DNA of 64,000 nucleotides from Aspergillus flavus. Its lineage: Eukaryota > Ascomycota > Eurotiomycetes > Eurotiales > Aspergillaceae. The stretch spans positions 2,604,001 through 2,668,000 of the forward strand of contig NC_092407.1 of NCBI RefSeq assembly GCF_009017415.1. Reading direction: 5' to 3'. Both the position numbers and the translations under genes were made by a program. Below are positions 34,693-46,934 of this stretch, in pieces. Numbering within the stretch: the stretch's first letter is position 1; each line of letters opens with the position of its first letter. The notes beneath the pieces are model-generated. The model ran no database searches and was not told the origin of the DNA. It saw only the letters and a program-made list of their open reading frames with translations.

Positions 34693-36508
34693 CTAGGAGT
34701 CGTTGCGGGTCCTCGCCAGACTTTCCTTGACACCCCAGCCATCTGCGAGGAGTTCCTTGACCTCTTCTAAACCGAGCCCACTCATCTCAGGGTAGATCGC
34801 CCACACAGCAAACCAGCTAACTGCACAGACGACCGCATAGGTCCCAAAGGTCCACCCTGGAGACAATAGTTCCATCATGGGAAGAAAAGTGAGCCCGACA
34901 ACGAAATTTGAGGCCCAGTTCGTTGCTGTAGCGAATGCAGACCCGAGAGACCGTACACTTAAAGGAAACAGCTCGGACTGCTGCCAGGGTACATTGCCAA
35001 GCCCGAAGGCGTAAGAAGCCGTGTAAACCGTTAAACACAAGAGAATAGTGATAGGGAGCATTGAATCATCTGGCACGGTGTCACTGGACCCTGCACGTGT
35101 CAGTGGAAAAGAGGACAAATCTGATGACACCAAAGAGAAGGTTAGTGCGCAAACGATGAGAGATATTGTCATGATAGGTATAGAATAGAGGAGGATTCGG
35201 CGCCGGCCGATCCTATCGATGTAGGTAAATGCAAGCAATGTAAAAAGAAAGTTAGTCGTGGCCACTGACAGCGACGTGAGCGTCGGCGACGAAAAGGAGA
35301 GAGATGAAAATATAATGCCAGAGAAGTACATAAGACAGTTGAAGCCCGAGAGCTGCTGCGAACCTTGTAGCATCATCGCTATAATCAACGCTCTTCTATT
35401 GCCACCAACGTAGAAGAGCTCTGTGGTACGCTGCAAGACGTAGTGAATCCACTGTTGGCCAGCCCCAGAAGAACCACCAGGATGACCTAACCGTTCTTCT
35501 GCTACCTCCTGCTGAATTTCCCGTAAAATTCGTTTAGTGATGCAGTCACTGTCTGGATGACCCTGGTAGACCTTTCCCAGGACAGCTATAGCATTTGTTT
35601 CGAATCCTGCTTGTGCCAGCCATCGGGGAGTTTCAGGTAGAGCGGTGAGGATAACAAGCTGAAAGAGTGCCGGAAGTATTCCAAGGCCAACGATCCAGCG
35701 CCAGCCTCCGTCAATTAAGGAAAAGAGCCAACCCACGATGTATGCTACAACTTGGCCACCGGTGATGAACAAGGAGAGAATCGTCACCAGTCTGCCCCTC
35801 ATATTGGATGGTGCCAATTCGGAGATGTATCTGATGAAACAATTAGCTAGGAACGAGAAATCATTCTAAGCAAGCAGCTTGCTTGTTCTCGATCGACTTC
35901 TTCTAGGGTTATTGTTTACAAGATATCGACCTACAATGGAGTTACCAAGCTCGCGCCGCCAACAGCTAACCCAACAATACTTCTACCAGCAATCATGCCC
36001 CATACTTCATTGGAGATTGCCTGCACAAAAGCACCTAGAGCGAACAGCGCATCTGCAACGAATATAACCTTCCGGCGACCGAACTTGTCAGCCAGAACCC
36101 CCGCAAGGGGGCTGGCAACCAAAGCAAACAAGCTTGTGCAAGATGTTATTAGGCTTTTGTCTAGTGTTGTAAGATCGCGATCGGAGAGATCCGTGCCGAT
36201 TGATACGAGCGTTGAGGAAATCACCCCTGTGCTTCACGATCACAGTTGTCAGTATTTGAATTTAGCACAGGGGCCATTTGCATTCGAGGAGAAGCGAAAG
36301 CGGCCACACCGTACTCATAACCAAATAATAGCCCACTAAGACCAGCAGAGAATGTCAATGCCCATATAAATTGAGTTCCCGAGTAGTTTGACTCGCTATC
36401 AATGTGCCTATCTTCTTCATTGTTTTGGGGGTCGTGGGTAGTGTGTCCATCTAGAATAAGTAGAGGAGCGTTAGGGTCCAATGTATCGTTTTCATGTCTA
36501 GTGCCCAT
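34693..36508 (-). CDS. MFS sugar transporter, myo-inositol-transporter-like, 542 aa
   Basis: Plasma-membrane solute:proton symporter of the sugar-porter family. Exons are 36508-36310, 36226-35935 and 35830-34693, with introns of 83 and 104 nt. Twelve hydrophobic segments are expected. Family marks: GLLFGYEYGVISSTL in helix 1, DKFGRRKV between helices 2 and 3, AGRSIVGLAVGGASLVTPLY in helix 4, PETPRWL after helix 6, QQLSGFNCLMYF in helix 7, DRIGRRR between helices 8 and 9, and a final PEMSGLGLEEV. The GYxxGVISSTLVSIG pattern and the long central loop are closest to fungal Itr1/Itr2 inositol transporters; substrate is inferred and glucose-type or other sugars are not excluded. The start at 36508 gives a 50-residue hydrophilic cytosolic N-terminus; an upstream in-frame extension lacks a better ATG. 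Confidence 0.9.
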
Positions 36509-37163
36509 GTTTAAGAAGGATATTCCTAATAATAAACAGTGCCAACCCACGCAGAGACGTTGACTGAGCGGTAGGAACTGGATGCCAAGGGAAGCATGGG
36601 AGCTACGGAAGAGGTTTAGCTTTGGCATCTCACGGGACCCACTAATGGCTTAATTCCTGAGGCAAACACATCTTCATGTTGTAGTACCTCGGGCATACAT
36701 TCATCAAAGCTTGATAAAACTGATCAAATCCGTTCGGCTTACCATCTCGTGGCTTTGAAAAAACTTGCCCAGTTCTACTGCCATTCATTCAAGTGATAGG
36801 ACTTACTATAAGCCTGATACCACGTAGATGTGGTTAGATATTACTTAGTAGTTATCTTGCTTAGCCACTACCTGTATATAGCCACGCGCTCATATTGGTC
36901 GCCTCTCTGAATGATCACAGACAAGAATCATGCTTCTGAAACAAAATGTCCAGACAAGCATAAAACAATCGAAGATGGTCTCAGGGAAGCACATAGCCCC
37001 GTAAGCGGATACATAACGCAACCTTCCATTTCCCTTATGTAGCGACAGTTACTAGTAGGTGTTGACTCGTAGGCTGCAGACGAAGTGGGGCAAAGACATA
37101 TAGATTCACTCTAATATAGTATAGCTTATGTTTTCAGCCCGTTGGGTTTCAAATGCTCCCTAT
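36509..37163. other. Intergenic between MFS transporter and GCN20
   Basis: 655 bp with no gene seen; it carries the transporter promoter and the GCN20 3' UTR, as both genes are on the minus strand. Confidence 0.5.
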
Positions 37164-39877
37164 CTAGTGGGCAACTGCTACACCTGCTTCGTTGGCTTGT
37201 GAACTGATCATCTTCTTGTAGGCATTGACGGTGCCATCGAACTTGGTTACTGTGCCCTTGTCGCACACCCAAAGACTAGTGCAGACGTTCTGCAGCATTG
37301 TCACATCGTGTGATACCATCACGACACCACCTTCGAACCTCTGCAATGCCTCAGACAATGCATCCATACCTTCAATATCCAGGTGGTTGGAAGGTTCGTC
37401 AAGGACCAAGATGTGTGGATTTGTCAACGACAAGCAAGCAAATGCGACACGAGATTTTTGTCCTCCAGACAGGAGCTCCATCTTTTGAAGTCCAGTCATT
37501 CCAGTGATTCCGAATCTAATTAAGGCAGAAATCGCACATCAGCAATCAAGCGTCAAAACAAGTGAACTTAACAGAGGGTTCAACGTACGCTCCCAGATGC
37601 CTGCGGTATTCCTCGTCTGTCTTTCCTGGGTAGGTCTTTGCCATGAAGCTTACCGCACTGGTCGTCAGATCCAGAGCATCAACATGATGTTGGGCAAAGT
37701 ATCCAATACGTAAGCGAGCATGTTGCGAAAGAAGGCCCGAAGTTGGCTCAAGCTGGCCAGTTAGCAGCTTCAACACTGTGGTTTTACCAGCGCCGTTCGG
37801 TCCAACAATTCCTATCCGAGAGTCAAGTTGCACATCGAGATCGACATTTTTTAAAAGGGGCTTATCTTTGGAATAACCAAAGGAAATCTCGGACATCTGT
37901 ACAATGGGTGGAGAAAGCTTTTCGACATCTGGAAATTTGAAATGCACAACGTAATCACTCTCCGGGGCTTCCAAGACTGGCATTCTCTCAAGCTTCTTGA
38001 TTCGAGATTGCGCCTCGGATGACTTGGCCGCGTTGTATCTAAATTTATCGATGAATGCTTGAACATGATCAGCCTTGTTTGGCAGGACATACTCGATTGG
38101 GTCGGCCACCAACCTTGCAAATGTGCTCTTTCTGCCATTTGTTTCTCGTATTCACGCTTCGCATTCTTCTTCCGTTCCTCCTTGGTAGCATAGAACGAGT
38201 CTACAATATATTAGCTAGCGTCACTTGAGCGTCCATATCGCCGATCGACCCACCGAAGTTGGCCCCCTTATAGTAATCCAGCCTTTCAGAGTGTTGATGT
38301 ATAATATCGGTAGCGACCTCGTTTAAGAAAGCCCGGTCGTGCGAGACCACAAGAACAGTACTAGGGTATCCCTGGAGGTAGTTGGATAAGAATGTAATGG
38401 ACGGAACGTCCAGCATATTGGAGGGTTCTGTATCATGTTAGACTCATATTCCTTCACAATGGGTGGGGGGACGATAAGAGCTTACCATCTAGAAGAAGCA
38501 AGTCTGGTTCGCAGAATAAAGCTCGCGCTAGAGCTAATCTCATTCGCCAACCACCAGAGAAGGTTTTTGTTGCAAACTGCTGTCTTTCAGGTGAAAAACC
38601 AAGACCAGCCAAGATACTGGCAGCGCGCGATTCGGCCTTGTCCGATTCCATTTCTGAAAGTTTGGAATGGATATCACTTAAGGTTATGTCTAGGCCCTCC
38701 CTTTCGTGATCAAGCCTGGCAGCATCTGTAGAGGTGTCTGCCATCGAAGATCGTTCGGCTTCTAGCGCAGCCAACTGTTTCGTAATTCTCTGCAAAATAA
38801 GTCAGAGGGACGGACTTGTTGAGGACAAAGATTGTCGAGACAAGTAATACTGACATCTTGGTCTGCGAGAAGACGCTTTCGCCATACATCTGCGTCTAGA
38901 ACCGCTTGCAGAGCAGGAGTGTCGTCACCCATGATCTAGTTAAAATCGTCAGAAGGGCACGGCAAATCGGGCCAGAGAATGATAATAAAGGGTGGTGGTG
39001 AGGAAAAAGAAAAAAACCTGAAAGCATACTTCCTGTTCAACGTGCAAAATCGATATATGGCTTGGGATAGCGACTTCTCTACGGCTCAAGGCCCGCAGAA
39101 GAGTGGACTTTCCTATACCGTTCTGACCAACAAGACCGTACCGTCGACCGTACGCCAAGGTAAGAGAAGCGTCGGTCAGGATTCGATGACCACCAACAGA
39201 GGTGTCAATGCTATCAATCTTAATGTCCTTGCTCTTTGCTGCAGAATCCGAGCCCAGCTGGAGCGGGTTAACAGCCATGAAGAACTCCTCGTAAGACATG
39301 GTGCTATCTGGCTGGTCGAGGAGACGGGACGATTCGTATTGCACCATCTTCATTTGCTTTTTCTCCTGTTTGGCACGGATCTTTCGCTCTGCCTTTTCAA
39401 GTTTCTTGCGGTCTACGCGAGACTCTACTTTCCTGCTGTTGGCAGATTCCAAGTCGACATTTCCACCAGCAAGTCCCAAAGTCGAGGACATGTTTCTCTG
39501 GGACCCAACATTGATGGCCTGGTCTAGCTTCTTAGCAGTGAACGGCATTTGCCTCCGCTCCGCATCGACACCATCCGCAGAACTCAAAGAAGAAATGAAT
39601 TTTTCCACTAAGTTCCGAATAGCTTTTTCATTATTGTCGGAGAAGTCTCCGGAAGCAGAAACCAGAAGTTCAGTGACCATGTCAGCGGCTTCCGCCAATG
39701 GTGACGGGGCATTTGCGTCCTCAACATATGCCCTTGAAGCATGTGTCAGGTAGCCCTATAATTCATTAGTTCACCATTTCCAGCGCGTATCGTAAGATCC
39801 ATAGAAACAATTACCACAGAGTATTCTGAGATCACATGGTCGAGACCTGGAATCTGTGACTGAAGTTCTGCCTCCAT
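37164..39877 (-). CDS. GCN20: Gcn20, ABC-F ATPase of general amino-acid control, 751 aa
   Basis: Cytosolic, no membrane segments; with Gcn1 it helps activate the eIF2alpha kinase Gcn2 on stalled or starved ribosomes. Eight exons: 39877-39815, 39755-39030, 38935-38855, 38789-38486, 38427-38254, 38200-38114, 38057-37589 and 37515-37164, with introns of 53-94 nt and consistent phases. A Gcn1-binding-type N-terminal region of about 200 residues is followed by two ATP-binding cassettes. NBD1 has Walker [10 protein letters not shown] (231-239), signature [16 protein letters not shown] and Walker B LLLLDEPSNMLD. NBD2 has Walker [10 protein letters not shown] (564-572), signature LSGGQ (650-654) and Walker [13 protein letters not shown]. 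Length equals yeast Gcn20 (752). The start gives the N-terminus [13 protein letters not shown] and is preceded by no in-frame ATG nearby. Confidence 0.96.
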
Positions 39878-42800
39878 CTTGGTTTCACTACTACCCAAGA
39901 ACAAAGCTTCTTTAAGATGGCGAAGAGACTCAAAGTGTAGAGAAGAAAAAATGACACTAGTTCAGCTGCAGCACCGAACAATTATGTGAGTCTATAGAAT
40001 ATCATGGAGTGTTTTCTCTTTTTCTTCCCTTTTTTTCCCGCTCTGGTTGAATGACTTTGGCGGAGTGGCGGAAGTGGAGTCGACGCCGTTCTGGATTGGT
40101 TGGTCTTTCGCAGAAGGGAACCCCCGCCTCTCAGTCCCTCAGCCTCTCCATACTCCGTAGAGGTCCCGGGCGGACATGCCTATCCCAAGTGTCGGGTTTA
40201 CGTACATGCTGTATATATATGCTATCACCTGATACTAGTAGGCTTCATCTGAAGATCTTGCTTCTCTCCCCCTTTATTCCCTTAACCACCGATGTCAATT
40301 CTTTTCACATCATGGGGCCTGTTAGAAGAGAGGTCTATTTTCCTTTCACCAAGAAGATACCGGCCTATCTACTGAGGATAAGTCAAGTTGAGAGAAAGAA
40401 GATCAGCATTGTCCTAGAAAATTGCATGTAACTGGCAAGGGAGATGGAAGAAAGAAAGGGATATAAAGGTATCCCTAGATTTTGGATGATGTTAGATTCT
40501 CGACTAGTAGTACTAGTAGTCATCCCAAGCAATTAGCCACACAACGCGCATGTATCACTAAAATCGTTGGGCAATTAAGCGGTCCTTGCGAGGACATACT
40601 TGTACGCTGCCTAGCAGTGGGCCTAGGCAAGGGATACGAGTGTACCATTGTACCTGCTTTTGGTAGTTTCAAGAAGGATCCGACAGTACGGGGTAGTAGA
40701 GACCAGCAGCAAGGGATTTGAACAAGGGATCGAACTGAAACACGCGGCGGCGGAGAGTTGAAGAAATAACGAGTGGGAAACACCAGAAAGGAGTTACATC
40801 ATGGATACTACTTTCACTAGAGTACAGGAGCACGGGTCCTGGATGCATGGTAGCAAATAAGCGCTGGTCCTATCAAGAAGACGGAGTGGTACGGAGCACT
40901 ACTAGTACTTGCTTGGAACTTACTAAGGTTCAACCGACTTACTCCGTGGTAATTGGAAAAACCGCGGGAGGCACTTCCTGATTACTAACGAAGAGAAATC
41001 TGCAACGACGAGGGATTGTAAATGGATTAATACTTAAGATAGTGGCAGTCAATGTACATAAATATATTCATAATCCCATAAAATATTTATCAAATCTCTC
41101 TCGCTTTGCCTTTTGCCGAAATGAATTTGTTTTTATTTTATTAATTACACTTTTTTTAGGGGGCCCCACTTCGTCCACGGAGTAGACCGACAGTTCAGGT
41201 CGGAATTATTGCCATTCAAGAAACTCGCAGGCCACGTTCCCTTCCAAGAAAATAGATCTATCATTTCCGATCTGCTTCTGGTCCTACCAAATAAGCTTAC
41301 CACACGTACCGTTGGCCCGGCATTTTGACACTTGAGAGACACAAAGCCCCGTCATGGTCTCCCTCTCTATTTCTATTAGGCATATGGAGTAGGTTCACCT
41401 TTACGGAGTAGTCGAAGCTTCTTCCATAGGTGTTCATTTCTCGGTCTTCGCTAAAGCTATAAACAGTAATTAATCAGAAAAGCGACAAGGACCGGTGGGT
41501 ATGAAATCATTTTCGCTTTCTGCCGCCATATTTTGGAAAGAGCGGGAAATGTTTGTTCTTTTACCGTAATTATTCATTTTAATCTTTATTTTTATTTACC
41601 CTTATTTTATTCTTATTCTTATTTTTTAAAACTTGATCTAGTAGTCCAGAATGTTCCATCTACTCAGAGCAGTTCCCTTCAGTATTAACGAGTGGTTCCG
41701 ACCGAAGTAGTCCGTAGCGTTCGATCACCCGATCTAAGGTACGATCTCGTTTAAAGGACATATAACTTCTTAAGAACTGGCTATTCGGCAAACTAGGGAG
41801 GCAATGAGCTCCGAACCTACCTTTCTTACTCACCTTCCGCCCATATTCCAAGTGGGACTGGCCTCGTCGTGTTGGTGTTACCGTCCTGGCCATATACTCT
41901 TCTCATTTTTCTGTATATGAGTTCATTCTACCCAGTGCTGTAATATCCATAGCGACTCACAATTAGGAACTATGGACGAGGACAATGTTAATGTTCTATT
42001 CTTATCTCCTCAGAGCAGGTCTAACTTAGTAGGTTAGTTAATCTTTCATCAAAGCGCCTAGCTAGCTTTAGTAGGTTAGATGTTCTGGACCAATAGTCAA
42101 GGCGTAAGGGATGATGACGATAACAGGGGAAGGGCAAGAAGCTGAAAATCCCTGGTTTCGTTAATAAACCCTCCAGCAGGGCTTCCTGGATCTAGTGTAT
42201 TCCCTGTTATTCATGGAGATTTGAATTTATAACTTTGTTTGCTTTCTCTGGTGACTGTGCCCCTCTTCCTGCAGCTAATGACGGACAGTCACAATTCACT
42301 ATTGTTTTCCTGATAATAGATTCCTTTTGGCTGACGCTGCGGCTATTGCTATAGCTCATTAGAAATATTCTATAGTTATGCATTGTTGATTGGCACTGCA
42401 GCTTTCATAAAGGGGGCGGGTGGCCATGAGGACTAGTATTATTTGGTATTTGACAACTACAGTATACTACTAATTGACTTGACATTTGTGTTCATCTCTA
42501 TAATCAATTTACCAGGCTGATAGCAGGCTTATGAGGTTTATGGCGATGTCTTGTTTCTGGGATGAGGGAGAAAGAGAACGTGAAAAAAGATTACATATCA
42601 ATACCTAGTCCAGGCTGTAGAAATTCATACCCCGTCTGGGGTCTTTTTTTCTTCTTCTTTTCCCACCCTTCCTTTTTTCACAAGATCGAAAGGCTTAAAG
42701 TTGAATAGTACGCCTAACTATTGTTATTCTTGTAAAGTGAAAAATATCTCTCCTCCCTTCATAAATATTTCTCACTATGGTGATATATTGAATGAATTTA

Positions 42801-43470
42801 CCTTGCCGGGTGGTGTGGGTGTTGTGCTGGGGGTGGACACTCTCCTAGCGTGATCCATTCCTTTAAACTAGAACCAGAAGAACATCGCCCGTGGGTGGGC
42901 AAAAAGAGTGACCGTGTGTCCCACTCTTCAGGCCTTTGTTGATCAATAGCCTCTTGTTATTGTTGTTTTTATTTTATTATTATTATTATTATTATAATTA
43001 TTCCTGCTCTTTCTCATCTACTTTCTTCCTCTTTTTAGCTACCTTTGGATAGTTGTTTTTCTTTTTCTTTTCTTTTCTCTTTTTTTACTGCGGCTTTACT
43101 ATAGAGATTTGACCACAGCTCTGATGTTCTCTTACTCCCCATTCCTTTACTATATTCTTTTTTGGTCTCCTCGCATTCCTTTCTCCCAACAGCCACGCGC
43201 CGTTCCCCTCACTCTAAAAGCACATCGACTTTACTGTGCTTGACATCCAAAACAACCTCCAACCGTACCCGGTGATAATATCCCTATCCACAACTCCGGG
43301 CTAGAATTTTCAACCCACGTCTTTTTCCTGAGATGCTCCCAATCTAGACGTGCTAAGCCAGCTGGTCCTCCTCGTGCATAATAATGCAGATGGGTCGTCA
43401 ACTACATGTAATATCGATGTTGCCACTTTGAGCTTCATGGTGCTTGACACTATTCTCGGCGCATTTAAGG
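39878..43470. other. 3.6-kb intergenic region with a long pyrimidine-rich stretch
   Basis: No gene is supported. The left part is the GCN20 promoter. TACGGAGTA/ACTCCGTA words recur around 40150, 40890, 40940 and 41400. An ATT repeat lies at about 42974-42996, and from about 42640 to 43200 the plus strand is strongly C/T-rich, as is common upstream of fungal transcription starts, so a long leader of the next gene may begin there. A 126-codon frame at 40051-40431 has no family resemblance. Confidence 0.5.
42974..42996. repeat. (ATT)n trinucleotide repeat
   Basis: About seven to eight ATT units in T-rich intergenic sequence upstream of the 1036-aa gene. Confidence 0.85.
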
Positions 43471-46400
43471 ATGGAGCATATATCAACTGTGAGCTCTTTT
43501 CCTTCAATTTATTTCTTCTTTCTCCCCTTTGGACTCCTCTCCCATCTTATAACCTACTTCCTTTCTTGCGAAGCAGTTACACCAATAACCCATCATGGAC
43601 CTTGTGTCTTGCGAATATTCTTGGCTAATGAATAATCACCCAGCTTTGTGCAATCAGCACTGTTGGTATTGCAGCAACCGGCTTTGCTCTCGGTCGCGTA
43701 GATCGAGATTCACCCAAGCCGGCGCGCTTCCGAAAAAAGACCTTCCCTCTGCATGATCAGCACGCGCGCGCGACAGACCCTCCTCGATCGCCGCTAGACG
43801 ACGCCGTACAAGCAGGCCCTTCCATCCCATTCACGACAGTAGAAATAAAATCTACCTCGCAGTTCAAACCTTTCCATGCGAGTGGGGGCGATTCTACCAC
43901 TGGGAACCACCCACAATGTCCAAACCACAGGAGAAAATCATCCCTTGCAGGGATTATACTGCGGCGTCGTGGTCAGACTCTATCAACCCCTCCACTGCGA
44001 GTCGAGGAAGACTCCTCAATTGCTTTGCATAGCCGAAGGCCGTCTTCCTCTTGGGTGCGACGGCTGTCGTTTCAGCCAGGAAACCGGGGCTCATGCCAAA
44101 GTCCTACCTCTCCGATGTTGAACGGACCCACAAGCCCTACCCATTCGCGCCCCTCCAGTCAGCGCCGAGCACCCAACAAACTCGTCAAGCGGCCTCCATC
44201 ACAATCTTCAAGCGCTCATTTTCAATTTGCGCACGCGCCTTCGCCCCCTTCAACAACTTTATTCCGTAGACCAGCCACAAGCCATCAACGGTCCGAACAC
44301 TTGAGACACAAAGCAACCCATAGCTTAAACTTTGAGCCCAGTCTTACGAATACACCATTGCTTCCTCCTAACAGAGAATCCTCTGTGGTTGATATATCTT
44401 GGCAGCCTTATTTAACTGCTACCTACGATGGGGCATCGGACAGGCTGGCACGCAGGCTGTCAACTGCAACCAAGCCAAAAGAGCATGGGCTGCGGCGAAT
44501 TCTCCCGTCTACGGGTACTATTCCAGCTCTTCTTCTAGCAAATTCAATTACAAACAAGGAGTCTTCGACAGGGATTAGTTCGCCGGAGACCGCGCCTACC
44601 TCTCCAGTGCAGTTCCGCGATCCATTCAAACCAAGTGATACTTCACGAGAGTTAGAAACATCCCTTGCACCAGAGGAAAACCATCGCCAGCCATCGATAT
44701 CAGTTTCAAATGATTCCAAGTCAGCAATACCGGCCTCAGGCAATGCTGATGCTCACAAGCCCCTCAGTACTGCACTTGCCCGTCCTAAAATGAGAGCAAT
44801 CTCAGCCCCTCTTCCTACTTTTGCAAACTCGGAAGGAGCCATTTTGCTGTCCCCACGATCGCGTGCAAGGCGTAATATTACAGACCCAAACGTCTTCCGC
44901 CGGCCCCCAATTGCCTCGCGGGCGGATGGATTTACAGCGCCTGGGTTTATGGGTTCCAGCTGCAAAAGGGCCACCTCATCCTCGCGCCTCGATATTGGTT
45001 ATCTGCGAGAGACCGGGCAACGTCCACTTACTTCAGACGGTGTGGCCTTGTCTGTCTTGCAGGGCCCAATCCGCCAGCGGCGTAAACGACATTCAATTGC
45101 CGCATCTGATCCTGCCTCAACTGTTATTGGCTCTGATGATACTCGTATTTTCACTTCGGGTGAGGAGGACGAGACCGATTTCTTGAGCGACACCGCTTTC
45201 GATTCGATCCGCACACATATCACCACTAGCAGCAATTCGGGTCTGCATTCTCCTCGGGTGGAGACCATTTTTGACAGAGATCTACCGCTCAGCAATGCGG
45301 GCGAAGAATCCTTACGTGTCACGCAATTCGCCTCGCATTACGCTTTCGCTTCTCGGCGGTTTGACGACAGTCACAATCATTCCGACCTGAAGCTAACCCC
45401 CATTTCTATCTCTCTCCCTGACCCTCAGGAAAAAAATATGCATGAAGAGGCGAGTAGAATATCGTTTCCTTCCGATTTGACAGATGATGAAGACGCCCAC
45501 AGCCTGGTAGCTGCTTTACCTGGTGAAATAGTCAAATTGGACGAACAGTCGAAATATCCGAGAATATCTTTGAATAACTACGAGAGGAATTATGCTGGCC
45601 GTGATATCTTGTTCGCCCATGGCCGGTCAGATATTCCTCTCGAGTTGACTAAGTCCAATTCGCGCAGCGTTACCAATGAGATGTTTGAATTTTGCCCTAG
45701 GATGAATATCTTTGACTGGTCTGAACAACCCAGAAATGACCGCGAAGCTTCTGGGCCCGATGGACGCCCCCGCACAGTCCATGGAAAACATGGACCTGAG
45801 CTTCGGGGTAGTAGAGCTCCGGGCCGCAAAGCACCAAATACCTTACATCTTCGGAGCCAAAGCGTCCCAGTATCGAGAGAGTATCCAGCTACCAACGAGA
45901 CACGACAAACATCAGGCAAATTTGGCACTTGGGGGTTGGGCAGCAAGGGTGTTAGTGAAGACTGGGATAGTGACTTCGACTTTGAGGATGCAGACGAAAG
46001 TATAATCAGCGAGAACATGCGCACGAACAAGAACGTTGCCCGGCGCAGCATGATAGTTCCTCAGGCTATCATGGAACGTCAAGCCAGTCTCCATGGACAG
46101 TTTGGACAGGTTCAAGAACTGACCCTTTTAGTTGAAGAGCTCAAACGCCTTCGCCACCAAGCTAGTTTCTTGGGCATTGTGCGTGGGCCATCTAATGAGC
46201 TGTGGAAAGAAGCAGAGGGTATTGTCAATTTGGCCACTCTTGATGATGAAGAACATAGCCATTCCCCCCCGGGCTCCCCGTCCTCTCTCACCTTCAGTTT
46301 CGACGATTCTGAGGAAGAATCGGCCAACACGAACGATCCCTTCAAACGAGTCAGCGGAGAGTCCTGGAGAGCTTCATTCTCAGAACCGTTAAGTCCAAAC

Positions 46401-46736
46401 CAAACCACTGCCGATTCTGATCACACGGAACCCCCTACCAAAGCAAATTCTGTGCTAGATCTGATCTACCAGCAACGAATATCTCGCGATTCATCCTTCA
46501 TGAATCGTCAATCCCCGAAGTCAAAAAAGCTCCCCTTCGATACACAATCCCTTCGTGACCTCGTTATCCGAGCCGGCGTTGTAACCCGTGCTCTTAAGGA
46601 AGTAATTCGCAGAGCAGAGGGGGTCGCACCTGAGTCCAATGAGAACATGCATCATTCTGTCCCTCCGTTCAGCCGGATATTCAACCAATCCACTAATGAT
46701 GATGTTTCGACCTTTGAGACGCACTGCATTGGTTAA
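43471..46736 (+). CDS. Large Ser/Pro-rich protein of unknown function with an N-terminal hydrophobic segment, 1036 aa
   Basis: The model has an 18-nt first coding exon (43471-43488), a 155-nt intron and exon 43644-46736. The junction reads MEHIST followed by LCAISTVGIAATGFALG, which gives a hydrophobic N-terminal segment of about 17 residues that could be a signal anchor. The rest is long, polar and Ser/Pro/Arg-rich with no known fold. Visible points are two basic tracts in the first 250 residues, an acidic stretch with DWDSDFDFEDADE at about residues 775-790, a helical segment VQELTLLVEELKRLRHQA soon after, and a Ser/Asp/Glu-rich tail. The large exon is certain to be coding (1030 codons open); the first exon and start are inferred from the splice pattern and could differ. 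No function is assigned. Confidence 0.75.
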
Positions 46737-46916
46737 CGTGCATACATCGAGTTTCCTGCTTATCATGATCTACTCCACCTCAAGCCTCCCCACAAGATCT
46801 CTTTGTTTCGATTTTAAAAGTTTCAAGTCTTTAGGCATACGACTAACGTGCAAGAGGACACCTAGTGCAGTGTCAACTTTAACAATTCCTTTCTAAATAA
46901 CCTTTCCCTTTTTTTT

Positions 46917-46934
46917 GTGCGTGTGTGTGTGTGT
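46917..46934. repeat. (GT)n dinucleotide repeat
   Basis: A short GT run with one C interruption in the probable 3' UTR of the 1036-aa gene. Confidence 0.85.

Noticed and set aside
30957..39877. Adjacent F-box, transporter and ABC-F genes as a possible metabolic cluster
   Set aside because: The ABC protein is cytosolic Gcn20, no biosynthetic enzyme is present, and the genes are separated by 0.7-2.1 kb.
40051..40431. 126-codon frame upstream of GCN20
   Set aside because: No family resemblance, no neighbouring exons, lies in the divergent promoter area with TACTCCGTA words.
40670..40790. B-box-like GTTCGATCCC on the minus strand, considered as a tRNA
   Set aside because: No A-box, anticodon stem or acceptor pairing could be built around it.
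45590..46051. 153-codon minus-strand frame
   Set aside because: Antisense shadow of the 1036-aa gene, with no domain of its own.
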